A stretch of 53,564 bases of DNA, taken from positions 1 through 53,564 of the forward strand of contig JAFIFJ010000075.1 in NCBI GenBank assembly GCA_020832085.1, in the 5' to 3' direction. The stretch is from Gammaproteobacteria bacterium (lineage in GTDB: Bacteria > Pseudomonadota > Gammaproteobacteria > Pseudomonadales > Azotimanducaceae). Positions 45,283 through 53,564 of this stretch are shown here, one piece after another; position 1 is the first letter of the stretch, and the number at the start of each line of letters is the position of its first letter. The position numbers were made by a program, and so were the translations under genes. The notes under the pieces were generated by a model. That model did not search any database. It was not told where the DNA came from and saw only the letters and a program-made list of their open reading frames with translations.

Positions 45283-46968
45283 TCAGCCCTTCTGCTGATC
45301 CATCTCCTTGCGGATGAGATCACCAATGGTGGTCGGGCCGGCAGAGGGAGCCTCTTCCTTCTCGCGGTGGTCGCGCACGGCCTGCCGCTCGTCCTCGAAG
45401 TCCTTGGCCTTCACGGACAGGCTGATGACCCGGTTCTTGCGGTCCACGGAGATGATCTTGACCTCGATCTCCTCACCCACCTTGAGCACGTTGCGGGCAT
45501 CTTCCACCCGGTCCACGGCGATCTCGGAGGCCTTGAGAATGCCTTCCACCTCTGGAGCGAGCTGGATGCGGGCTTCCTTGGCGTCCACTTCGACGATGCT
45601 GCCGGTGACGATGCTGCCACGGTCGTTGATGGTGGTGTAGTCGGAGAACGGATCCTCCTCGAGCTGCTTGATACCCAGCGAGATGCGCTCGCGCTCGGGA
45701 TCGATGGAGAGCACCACGGTGGCCACTTCCTGACCCTTCTGGAAGTTGCGCACGGCGGACTCGCCGGGCTCGTTCCAGGAGATGTCGGAGAGGTGCACCA
45801 GACCGTCGATGCCGCCGTCGAGCCCGATGAAGATGCCGAAGTCGGTGATGGACTTGATGGTGCCGGAGATGCGGTCGCCCTTGGCGAAGCTGCCGGCGAA
45901 CACGTCCCAGGGATTTTTCTGGGTCTGCTTGATACCCAGCGAGATCCGCCGCCGCTCCTCGTCGATGTCGAGGATCATGACGTCGATCTCGTCGCCGACG
46001 TTGACCACCTTGGAGGGGTGGATGTTCTTGTTGGTCCAATCCATCTCGGAGACGTGCACCAGACCTTCCACGCCCTCTTCGATCTCGACGAAGCAGCCGT
46101 AGTCGGTGAGGTTGGTGACGCGGCCCTTGACGATGGCGTTCTCCGGGTAGCGACCCTTGATGCTGACCCAGGGATCCTCACCGAGCTGCTTGAGGCCGAG
46201 GGAGACACGCTGACGCTCGCGGTCGAACTTGAGTACGCGGACGCGGATCTCGTCGCCCACACCAACGATCTCGCTGGGGTGCTTGATGCGACGCCAGGCC
46301 ATATCGGTGATGTGCAGCAGGCCGTCGACGCCACCGAGGTCCACGAAGGCGCCGTAGTCGGTGAGGTTCTTGACCACGCCGTCGAGGTCCATGGCTTCCT
46401 GCAGCGATTCGAGCAGGGCATCGCGCTCGGCGGAATTCTCCTCCTCGAGCACGGCGCGGCGGGACACCACCACGTTGTTGCGGCGCTGATCGAGCTTGAT
46501 GACCTTGAATTCGAGTTCCTTGCCTTCGAGGTGGGCGACGTCGCGCACCGGGCGCATGTCCACCAGCGAGCCGGGAAGGAAGGCGCGGATACCGTCGACA
46601 TCGACGGTGAAGCCACCCTTGACCTTGCCCTGCAGGAAGCCTGGGATCTTCTTCTGCTGCTCGAAGGCCTCTTCGAGGACCATCCAGACTTCCGCGCGGC
46701 GCGCCTTCTCACGGGACAGGCGGGTCTCGCCGAAACCGTCGTCGACGGCCTCCATGGCGACCTTCACCTGATCGCCGATGGCGAGGTCGAAGTTGCCTTT
46801 TTCGTCGAGGAATTGGGCCTTGGGGATGACGCCTTCAGACTTCAGGCCGGCGTGGACGGTGACCCAATCGTCATCGATGTCGACCACGGTGCCGGTGACG
46901 ATGGCGCCAGGGGCCATCTCGACGGTCTTCAGACTTTCTTCGAACAGTTCCGCGAAGGTTTCGCTCAT
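45283..46968 (-). CDS. rpsA: 30S ribosomal protein S1
   Basis: 561 aa with six S1 RNA-binding repeats, for example [20 protein letters not shown] (first), [20 protein letters not shown] (third) and [20 protein letters not shown] (fourth). The C-terminus is [21 protein letters not shown]1 recruits mRNA to the ribosome. It lies between cmk and ihfB as in most gammaproteobacteria. Confidence 0.98.
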   Translation of the reverse strand: MSETFAELFEESLKTVEMAPGAIVTGTVVDIDDDWVTVHAGLKSEGVIPKAQFLDEKGNFDLAIGDQVKVAMEAVDDGFGETRLSREKARRAEVWMVLEEAFEQQKKIPGFLQGKVKGGFTVDVDGIRAFLPGSLVDMRPVRDVAHLEGKELEFKVIKLDQRRNNVVVSRRAVLEEENSAERDALLESLQEAMDLDGVVKNLTDYGAFVDLGGVDGLLHITDMAWRRIKHPSEIVGVGDEIRVRVLKFDRERQRVSLGLKQLGEDPWVSIKGRYPENAIVKGRVTNLTDYGCFVEIEEGVEGLVHVSEMDWTNKNIHPSKVVNVGDEIDVMILDIDEERRRISLGIKQTQKNPWDVFAGSFAKGDRISGTIKSITDFGIFIGLDGGIDGLVHLSDISWNEPGESAVRNFQKGQEVATVVLSIDPERERISLGIKQLEEDPFSDYTTINDRGSIVTGSIVEVDAKEARIQLAPEVEGILKASEIAVDRVEDARNVLKVGEEIEVKIISVDRKNRVISLSVKAKDFEDERQAVRDHREKEEAPSAGPTTIGDLIRKEMDQQKG

Positions 46969-47024
46969 GTGGAATGGTTTCCGGTGTTGCCTCGCGTCCC
47001 AGCCGACACGGGTTGATTAAATGA

Positions 47025-47065
47025 CCCTTCGTCATCGCGCTGCTGGCTCCAGCAATCACGAAGGG
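47025..47065 (-). promoter_or_regulatory. Leader hairpin upstream of rpsA
   Basis: CCCTTCGT (47025-47032) pairs with ACGAAGGG (47058-47065), with an inner TGCTGG/CCAGCA hairpin. In E. coli the rpsA leader folds into hairpins that bind S1 for autoregulation. This one lies 57-97 bases before the start codon. It could also terminate cmk transcription partly. Confidence 0.5.
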
Positions 47066-47071
47066 GCTTGA

Positions 47072-47761
47072 TCAGTCCTTCACGAGCCCGCGGGCGCGTG
47101 CTGCTGCCAGCACTTCTGCCAGTACGCCATCGGCGTCGACACGAGTGCTGTCGAGGGTGAGGGCGTCTTCGGCAGGCACGAGCGGCGCCACGGCGCGCTG
47201 AGCGTCCCGGGCATCCCGGGCCGCTATGCTTGCGAAAAGGTCGCGGAGATTAGCATCCAACCCCTTATCTTTCAACTGCTTATATCGTCGCTGGGCGCGC
47301 TCTTCAGGGCTGGCCGTCAGGAAGATCTTGAGCTCGGCATCCGGGAAGATCACGGTGCCCATGTCGCGGCCGTCGGCAATCAGTCCGGGAGCCGCCCGAA
47401 AGGCCCGCTGCCGGTCCACCAGAGCATCGCGAACCGCCGGAATCGCCGCCACTTCCGAGGCGCCCTGGCCAGTCTCGTCGCTGCGCAGGGCCTCGCCCAC
47501 GAGACGGCCGTCGAGGATGACCTGGGGCTGATCAGAGTCCGGCGCCAGGCTGAAGGCCACGTCGAGGTGGCGGGCCACGTCTTCCAGGGCAGCCGCATCG
47601 TCCAGCGCCACGCCTCGGTCCCAGGCGGCCAGGGCCACCAGCCGGTAGAGCGCGCCGGAGTCCAGCAGATGCCAGCCGAGGTGGCGGGCCAGCGCGACGC
47701 AGAGGGTGCCCTTGCCGGCGCCTCCTGGACCGTCGACGGTGATGACGGGGGCTTCAGTCAC
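47072..47761 (-). CDS. cmk: Cytidylate kinase
   Basis: 229 aa from GTG 47761 (VTEAPVITVDGPGGAGKGTL), preceded by GGGAG at nine bases; the ATG at 47977 would read through the tandem repeat. The P-loop is GPGGAGKGTL. LLDSGALYRLVALAAWDRGV and LIADGRDMGTVIFPDAELKI are CMP-kinase signatures. It phosphorylates CMP and dCMP. Length matches E. coli (227). Confidence 0.95.
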   Translation of the reverse strand: MTEAPVITVDGPGGAGKGTLCVALARHLGWHLLDSGALYRLVALAAWDRGVALDDAAALEDVARHLDVAFSLAPDSDQPQVILDGRLVGEALRSDETGQGASEVAAIPAVRDALVDRQRAFRAAPGLIADGRDMGTVIFPDAELKIFLTASPEERAQRRYKQLKDKGLDANLRDLFASIAARDARDAQRAVAPLVPAEDALTLDSTRVDADGVLAEVLAAARARGLVKD

Positions 47762-47812
47762 GATCCAGATCTCCCGGACGGCGCACTGCTGTGGGAAGGC
47801 TCCCTGCGCTGC

Positions 47813-47956
47813 GCTGTTGCGCACCATCCCTGGTGCGCACCCTTCGGACGCACTGAGTGCGACGCGATTCGCTCCCGGCGAATCGCTGTTGCGCACCATC
47901 CCTGGTGCGCACCCTTCGGACGCACTGAGTGCGACGCGATTCGCTCCCGGCGAATC
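47813..47956. repeat. Perfect 72-bp tandem repeat made of three hairpins per unit
   Basis: Two identical 72-bp copies (47813-47884, 47885-47956) plus three bases. Each unit contains TGCGCACCA/TGGTGCGCA (nine-pair stem, loop TCCC), CGCACTGAGTGCG (palindrome) and GATTCGC/GCGAATC (seven-pair stem). It fills the gap between tyrA and cmk. Being a multiple of three, it stays open in all frames that cross it, but no protein there resembles a family. Confidence 0.93.
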
Positions 47957-47998
47957 GCTCCGGGAAACCTCCCACAATGGGGCCCACAGAGCGCAGGC

Positions 47999-48898
47999 TC
48001 ATTCATGATCGTTGCCATGCCGTGTTTGGACATGGGCATCCCGCAGCGCCTTGGCGCGGGCGAAGATGGTGCGCAGGCCGTCGCGGTCGCCGGCTTCGAG
48101 CAGGCCTCGCAGTTCGGCCAGTTCGGCGTCGAGGCGGTCGAGCACCTGCCCTACTGCGGCGGCGTTCGCCGTGAAGATGTCGCTCCACATCACCGGATCG
48201 GAGGAGGCAATGCGGGTGAAGTCGCGAAAGCCGCCGGCGGCGAAGCGGAACACGGCTTCGTGCTCCGGCACCCGCCCAAGGGTATCCACCAGCGCGAAGG
48301 CCAGCAGGTGGGGCAGATGACTGGTCATGGCCAGCACCCGGTCGTGATCGTCCACGGCCATGTCCACCACTTCGGCACCGAGTCCCTGCCAGAGCTCCGC
48401 CACCCGCTGTCGGGCCGCCGGGGCGGTCTCGGCCACGGGGGTCAGAATCACCCGGTGATCTCGGAACAGATCCGCCCGGGCCGCGCCCACTCCGCTGCGC
48501 TCGGAACCGGCGATGGGGTGGCCGGGAACCAGATTGGCAGGCAGACGTCCACAGATCGCAAGCGCGGCATCGAGCACCGGCTGCTTGACGCTGGCCACGT
48601 CGCTGACCACGGCCCCGCCGGCCAGCAGGCCCCGCTCCCCATCCCACAGCGTTTCCAGGATGGACGCCACGGACAGCGTAGGCACCGCAATCAGCACCAG
48701 ATCGTCGGGGCCGAGATCGTGCGGCCAGCCGGCCCCATCGAGGAGGCCCGCCCGGCGGGCTTCATCAAGGACGGCAGGATCGGCATCGACCCCGATGAGG
48801 GTCCCCGCCATGCCCGTCTCGCGCACGCCGGCGGCGATGGAACCACCGATGAGGCCGAAGCCGCAGATCACCAGACGGCCGGATCCGGGCAACCCCAT
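47999..48898 (-). CDS. tyrA: Prephenate dehydrogenase
   Basis: 299-aa NAD-dependent enzyme of tyrosine synthesis. GSGRLVICGFGLIGGSIAAG is the Rossmann start. VSDVASVKQPVL, LVPGHPIAGSERSGVGAARA (with the conserved catalytic His in GHPIAGSE) and the helical C-terminal half (GFRDFTRIASSDPVMWSDIF) follow. Its ATG overlaps the hisC stop by one base. In many relatives aroA follows or is fused; here none does. Confidence 0.95.
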   Translation of the reverse strand: MGLPGSGRLVICGFGLIGGSIAAGVRETGMAGTLIGVDADPAVLDEARRAGLLDGAGWPHDLGPDDLVLIAVPTLSVASILETLWDGERGLLAGGAVVSDVASVKQPVLDAALAICGRLPANLVPGHPIAGSERSGVGAARADLFRDHRVILTPVAETAPAARQRVAELWQGLGAEVVDMAVDDHDRVLAMTSHLPHLLAFALVDTLGRVPEHEAVFRFAAGGFRDFTRIASSDPVMWSDIFTANAAAVGQVLDRLDAELAELRGLLEAGDRDGLRTIFARAKALRDAHVQTRHGNDHE

Positions 48899-50037
48899 CA
48901 GGACTTGGCCCCGGAACCCGTTCGGGCTGCCAGCACCCGATCCAGCGCTGCGATGAAACGGGCATTCTCCGCTTCCAGCCCCACGGTCACCCGCAGGTGC
49001 TCAGGCAAACCATAGCCGCCGATGGGCCGGACGATGACACCCTCCCGCAGCAGCGCCTCGTAGATGCCGTTGCCGTCGCCGACGCGAACGGTGACAAAAT
49101 TGCCGGCCGACGGAATCCAGGGCAGCTGCCGGGCATCGAAGGCTGCGGTGAGTTCGGCCATGCCCGCATCATTGAGGCGGCGGCTCTCGCGCATGTAGTC
49201 GTCATCGCCCAGCGCCGCCACCGCGGCCGCCTGGGCCAGGGCGTTGGCATTGAAGGGCTGGCGCAGGCGATTGAGCAGATCGGCAATGGTCTTCGATGAC
49301 ACCGCATAGCCCATGCGCAGGGCGGCGAGGCCGTGAATCTTCGAGAAGGTCCGGGTCACCACCAGATTGGGATGATCCGCCAGCAGACGGATGCCGTCGG
49401 GGTGATCGGCTGCGTCCACGTACTCGAAGTAGGCTTCGTCGAGCACCACCACCACGTCGTCGGGGACGCTGGCCAGGAGCTTTTTCACCTCGGCTTCGGT
49501 GACCCGAGTACCGGTGGGATTGTTGGGGTTGGCCACGAACAGGATGCGGGTGCGATCGTCCACCGCCGCCGCCATGGCTTCGAGATCGTGCCCGTAGTGC
49601 TTGGAAGGTACCCGGACGATTTCACCACCGGAGGAGGTGATGGCCAACGGATAAACCACGAAGGAATGGGCATCCACCACGCCGCGATCGCCGGGACCCA
49701 CGAACACCCGGCCGAGCAGTTCGAGGACGTCGTTGCTGCCGTTGCCTAAGGTGATCATGGCGGCATCGACGCCCAACCGTTCTGCCAGGGCGCGCTTGAG
49801 CTCGAAACCATTGCCGTCCGGATAGCGGTTCAGCGCCCTGCCCGACCGCGCCAGGGCCTCGTGCACCGCCGGCCCCGGACCGCGGGGATTTTCGTTGCTG
49901 GCCAACTTCACGGCCTCGCGTATGCCGAGTTCGCGCTCGAGCTCCTCCACCGGCTTGCCGGGCTGGTAGGGCTGCAGCGCGCGGATGGCCGGGCGGGCGC
50001 GTTCGAGAATGCGGTTGGTCATGGGCGCTTCACTCAT
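48898..50037 (-). CDS. hisC: Histidinol-phosphate/aromatic aminotransferase
   Basis: 379 aa. VKLASNENPRGPGPAVHEAL and ITLGNGSNDVLELLGRVFVG are class II aminotransferase motifs. VVVLDEAYFEYVDAAD precedes the PLP lysine in TRTFSKIHGLAALRMGYAVS. In this cluster it is usually the hisC2-type enzyme that also acts on aromatic keto acids. ATG 50037 (MSEAPMTN) or 50022 may start it. A REP doublet lies just upstream. Confidence 0.95.
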   Translation of the reverse strand: MSEAPMTNRILERARPAIRALQPYQPGKPVEELERELGIREAVKLASNENPRGPGPAVHEALARSGRALNRYPDGNGFELKRALAERLGVDAAMITLGNGSNDVLELLGRVFVGPGDRGVVDAHSFVVYPLAITSSGGEIVRVPSKHYGHDLEAMAAAVDDRTRILFVANPNNPTGTRVTEAEVKKLLASVPDDVVVVLDEAYFEYVDAADHPDGIRLLADHPNLVVTRTFSKIHGLAALRMGYAVSSKTIADLLNRLRQPFNANALAQAAAVAALGDDDYMRESRRLNDAGMAELTAAFDARQLPWIPSAGNFVTVRVGDGNGIYEALLREGVIVRPIGGYGLPEHLRVTVGLEAENARFIAALDRVLAARTGSGAKS

Positions 50038-50054
50038 ATCGATGGGCCCGTGCC

Positions 50055-50133
50055 GTGGGAACGACTTCAGCCGCGAATGCTAAGCCGGCGGGGAACCGCG
50101 CCACTGCGGCTTCGCGGACAAGTCCGCTCCCAC
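50055..50133. repeat. REP doublet between hisC and pheA
   Basis: Begins GTGGGAACGACTTCAGCCGC and ends with inverted CGCTCCCAC, about 79 bp overall, with internal GCGGCTTCGCGGAC as the second copy. It lies within the aromatic gene cluster but outside coding sequence. Confidence 0.8.
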
Positions 50134-50163
50134 AGTCGCAGTTCCTGTATTGCCCCCGCGATA

Positions 50164-51276
50164 TCACAGCACCGCCCGCGGATAGGAGCCCAGCGATTTC
50201 ACCTCGATGGTGATGGCGCGCAGTTCGTCGATGACCTGGGCAACGCCGGGGTCGTCCTGATGGCCTTCGCAGTCGATGAAGAACACGTAGGACCAGTTGC
50301 CGGCGCGGGAGGGCCGGGTCTCCAGCCGGGTCAGGCTGATGCCGTGGCGGTGAAAGGGCTCGAGCAGCTGGTACAGCGCGCCGGGCTCGTTGCGGGTGGA
50401 CACCAGCAGCGTGGTCTTGTCGCGGCCGCTGGGCAGCACACGCTGGCGGCCGAGGACCAGAAACCGGGTGGTGTTGTCCGGCTGGTCCTCAATGTTGTCG
50501 GCAAGGCGGAGGAGACCGTAGCGCTCGGCCGCCATTTCGCCGGCTATGGCGGCGGCGCTGGTCTCCCGCCGCACCATGGCTGCTGCTTCCGCGTTGCTGG
50601 CCACGGGGATGCGTTCGAGCTTCGGCCAGTGGGCGTCCAGCCAGTAGCGACACTGGGCCAGAGATTGCTGATGGGAGAACACGCGGGTGAGGGCTTCAGG
50701 CGCCACGCCCGGGGGCGCCAGCAGGTGGTGATGGATGCGCAGCTCCACCTCGCCGGCGATCTGCAACGGTGACGGCATGAAGCTGTCCAGGGTGTGGTTC
50801 ACCACGCCTTCGGTGGAGTTCTCCACGGGGACCACGCCGTAGTGGGCGCTGCCGGATTCCACTTCACGGAAGACTTCAGCGATGGAGGCCATGGGCCGGG
50901 TGCGGGCGAAGTGGCCGAAATGCTTGATGGCGGCGGCCTCGGTGAACGTCCCCTCTGGCCCCAGATAGGCCACGGTGAGGGGCTGCTCCAAGGCGAGGCA
51001 GCAGGACATGATCTCCCGGAACAGCCGCGCCATTTCCTCGTCGCCCATGGGACCGGTGTTGCGGGCCTTGACCCGAGACAGCACCTGGGCCTCGCGCTCG
51101 GGGCGATAAAAGACGGGTTCGGCCGTGGGATCCGCCTCCAGCTTCACCCGCGCCACTTCCTGCGCGGCTTCGGCGCGGGCATTGAGCAGGCGCTGCAGTT
51201 CGAGGTCGATGCCGTCGATGCGCTCGCGTAGGGCGGCGAGGGCAGCTTCAGTGTCCTTGGGGTCCTGCGCGGTCAT
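50164..51276 (-). CDS. pheA: Bifunctional chorismate mutase/prephenate dehydratase (P-protein)
   Basis: 370 aa. Residues 1-90 are the AroQ chorismate mutase (LRERIDGIDLELQRLLNARA, then EREAQVLSRVKARNTGPMGD). About 100-280 is the dehydratase (VAYLGPEGTFTEAAAIKHFG, YGVVPVENSTEGVVNHTLDS, DNTTRFLVLG). The C-terminal ACT domain (NEPGALYQLLEPFHRHGISL, then LTRLETRPSR) mediates phenylalanine feedback. All three parts are complete. Confidence 0.97.
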   Translation of the reverse strand: MTAQDPKDTEAALAALRERIDGIDLELQRLLNARAEAAQEVARVKLEADPTAEPVFYRPEREAQVLSRVKARNTGPMGDEEMARLFREIMSCCLALEQPLTVAYLGPEGTFTEAAAIKHFGHFARTRPMASIAEVFREVESGSAHYGVVPVENSTEGVVNHTLDSFMPSPLQIAGEVELRIHHHLLAPPGVAPEALTRVFSHQQSLAQCRYWLDAHWPKLERIPVASNAEAAAMVRRETSAAAIAGEMAAERYGLLRLADNIEDQPDNTTRFLVLGRQRVLPSGRDKTTLLVSTRNEPGALYQLLEPFHRHGISLTRLETRPSRAGNWSYVFFIDCEGHQDDPGVAQVIDELRAITIEVKSLGSYPRAVL

Positions 51277-51345
51277 GACTCGTCATCCATTGGGCGGCAC
51301 TGGAGCTGCGCCGGCCATCGGCGCGGGGCAGGCCGTGGGCTGGCT

Positions 51346-52428
<1,083 letters not shown>

Positions 52429-52467
52429 GCCAGTTTCAGCTCCAAAGTTCGCAGTGATCAATCACTC

Positions 52468-52529
52468 GTGGGAGCGGCTGCAGCTGCCAACCTTCGCAGA
52501 TGGCCGATCCCGCACAAGCCCGCTCCCAC
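52468..52529. repeat. REP doublet 5' of serC
   Basis: GTGGGAGCGGCTGCAGCTGC at the left faces AGCCCGCTCCCAC at the right, in inverted orientation. A near-identical doublet lies at 52728-52789; the two flank cluster I. Confidence 0.82.
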
Positions 52530-52530
52530 G

Positions 52531-52712
52531 GTCTTGGAACCCCTTAATTAGTGGACATCCAGAAACTTTCGTGGGTGTCCAATACTTCTGTCTTGGAACC
52601 CCTAAATTTGTGGACATCCAGAAACTTTCTTGGATGTCCAATACTTCTGTGGATGTCCCCTAGTTTTCCCTAGTTTTGTGGGTGTCCAATACTTTTGTGG
52701 GTGTCCAGTAGT
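52531..52712. repeat. 19-bp mosaic repeat, cluster I, with internal 59-bp tandem duplication
   Basis: Cores: forward 52552, inverted 52572 (TGGGTGTCCA), forward 52611, inverted 52631, 52650, 52679 and 52698. The segment 52531-52589 (starting GTCTTGGAACCCCT) is repeated at 52590-52648 with few differences, so growth by tandem duplication is visible. The cluster is bracketed by two REP doublets and lies between serC start and gyrA stop. Confidence 0.92.
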
Positions 52713-52727
52713 TGTGGCGCTCTTGCT

Positions 52728-52789
52728 GTGGGAGCGGCTGCAGCCGCGACCGTTCGCGGATGGCCGATCCCGGACGAAGCCGCGCCCAC
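52728..52789. repeat. REP doublet 3' of gyrA
   Basis: GTGGGAGCGGCTGCAGCCGC and inverted CGCGCCCAC; the interior (GATGGCCGATCCC) matches that of 52468-52529. It ends five bases before the gyrA stop codon. Confidence 0.82.
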
Positions 52790-52793
52790 GGGT

Positions 52794-53564
52794 TCATTCG
52801 GCGTCGTTGTCCCCTTCAGCTTCCGGTTCCGCGCCGGCGGCGATCTCGGCGTCTTCGGCGTCGCTTTCGGCGATGCGTTCGAGGCCCACGAGGTGCTCGC
52901 CGTCGCGCAGGTTGATCAGGCGCACGCCCTGGGTGGCGCGGGACAGCAGTGGGACTTCGTCCACCCGGGTGCGGACCAGGGTGCCCTGGTTGGAGATGAG
53001 CATGATCTCTTCACCGGGGGCCACCTGGGCGGCACCCACCACGGCGCCGTTGCGGGTGGAGGTACGCATGGCGATGACACCCTGGCCGCCGCGGCCGCGC
53101 AGCGGGAACTCGTCCACCGCAGTGCGTTTGCCATAGCCGTGTTCGCTGGCGGTGAGGATCTCGCCGTCGGCGTCGGGAATGATGCAGGCGATGACCCGGT
53201 CGGCGCCGAGCAGGCGGATGCCGCGCACGCCGCGGGCGGTCCGGCCCATGGCGCGGACGTCGGATTCCTTGAAACGCACCCCCCGGCCGGAGCCGGCAAA
53301 GAGCATGACGTCCTGGTGGCCGTCGGTGAACGCGGCGCGCACGAGATGGTTGCCTTCTTCGAGATCGATGGCGATGAGACCCACCGAGCGCGGCCGGGAG
53401 AACTGATCGATGGGCGTCTTCTTCACGGTGCCGTTGGCGGTGGCCATGAAGATGAAGCCGTCGTCGGTGTTCTCCTGCACCGGCAGCAGCGTGGTGATGC
53501 GCTCGCCTTCGTTCAGGGGCAGCAGATTGACCATGGGCCGACCGCGGGAGGTCCGGCTGCCCTG
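52794..53564 (-). CDS. gyrA: DNA gyrase subunit A, C-terminal part only
   Basis: 257 codons open to the window edge; the breakage-reunion domain is outside. This is the DNA-wrapping beta-pinwheel with repeats such as FIFMATANGTVKKTPIDQFS, DVMLFAGSGRGVRFKESDVR and ILTASEHGYGKRTAVDEFPL, then RGRGGQGVIAMRT. The acidic C-terminal tail (AEPEAEGDNDAE) is typical of GyrA rather than ParC. gyrA-serC linkage is conserved in gammaproteobacteria. Confidence 0.97.
   Translation of the reverse strand, partial: QGSRTSRGRPMVNLLPLNEGERITTLLPVQENTDDGFIFMATANGTVKKTPIDQFSRPRSVGLIAIDLEEGNHLVRAAFTDGHQDVMLFAGSGRGVRFKESDVRAMGRTARGVRGIRLLGADRVIACIIPDADGEILTASEHGYGKRTAVDEFPLRGRGGQGVIAMRTSTRNGAVVGAAQVAPGEEIMLISNQGTLVRTRVDEVPLLSRATQGVRLINLRDGEHLVGLERIAESDAEDAEIAAGAEPEAEGDNDAE

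Noticed and set aside
45367..47016. 549-codon plus-strand frame opposite rpsA
   Set aside because: Shadow of ribosomal protein S1; its composition mirrors codon bias and it has no family resemblance.
47762..47977. N-terminal extension of cytidylate kinase through the tandem repeat
   Set aside because: It would be a perfect peptide repeat with no family match. GTG 47761 has a ribosome site and gives the normal length.

Overview
The window is 53.6 kb of GC-rich chromosome from a gammaproteobacterium. The evidence is gene order rather than any single marker. One block reads gyrA-serC-pheA-hisC-tyrA-cmk-rpsA-ihfB-lapA-lapB. A second reads infC-rpmI-rplT-pheS-pheT, then ihfA-merR-tRNA-Pro. There is also a MvaT-type silencer, an RfaH and an EPS-associated MarR regulator. 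Both gene orders resemble Pseudomonas and relatives, but aroA is missing between tyrA and cmk, and pheT and ihfA are separated by inserted genes. I cannot name the genus.

Layout. 1-16 kb is a surface-polysaccharide region: a WbpM-type nucleotide-sugar dehydratase, a WbpO/TviB-type dehydrogenase, a phosphomannomutase with three small unknown genes, an EPS-type MarR regulator, a beta-CASP nuclease, cysD-cysNC and a nucleotide-sugar epimerase. Between 2.1 and 6.1 kb it is riddled with toxin-antitoxin genes and remnants, and with a duplicated end of the dehydrogenase gene. 16-20 kb holds two large exported proteins of unknown role, a possible secreted micro-protein and tRNA-Pro. 20-30 kb holds rfaH, merR, ihfA, a DHH phosphoesterase, ugd, the pheT-pheS-rplT-rpmI-infC block and tRNA-Val. 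30-38 kb holds uvrB, tRNA-Asn, a REP-type tyrosine transposase, a lytic transglycosylase, mvaT and a Na+/H+ antiporter. 38-45 kb holds a hydrolase, a DUF1538 membrane protein with two PII-like genes, a ComEA-like protein and lapB-lapA. 45-53.6 kb is the housekeeping ihfB-to-gyrA block.

How the genes connect. The dehydratase, two UDP-sugar dehydrogenases, epimerase, mutase, RfaH and MarR regulator together suggest capsule or O-antigen synthesis from amino-sugar and uronic-acid precursors. LapA/LapB link to lipopolysaccharide quality control.

The most unusual feature is a dispersed intergenic repeat that I do not recognise. About 47 copies of a ten-base core (TGGACATCCA, or its complement TGGATGTCCA) fall in nine clusters. 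Within runs the core recurs every 19 nt (one step of 18). Clusters mix both orientations and are often capped by CCCAAATA. They occur only at transcription-unit boundaries and never inside an operon. A separate, classical REP family (GTGGGAGCGGCTNCAGCCGC) is also present, and one copy sits in frame inside the phosphomannomutase gene. A RAYT-like transposase gene lies about 150 bp downstream of one 19-bp cluster.
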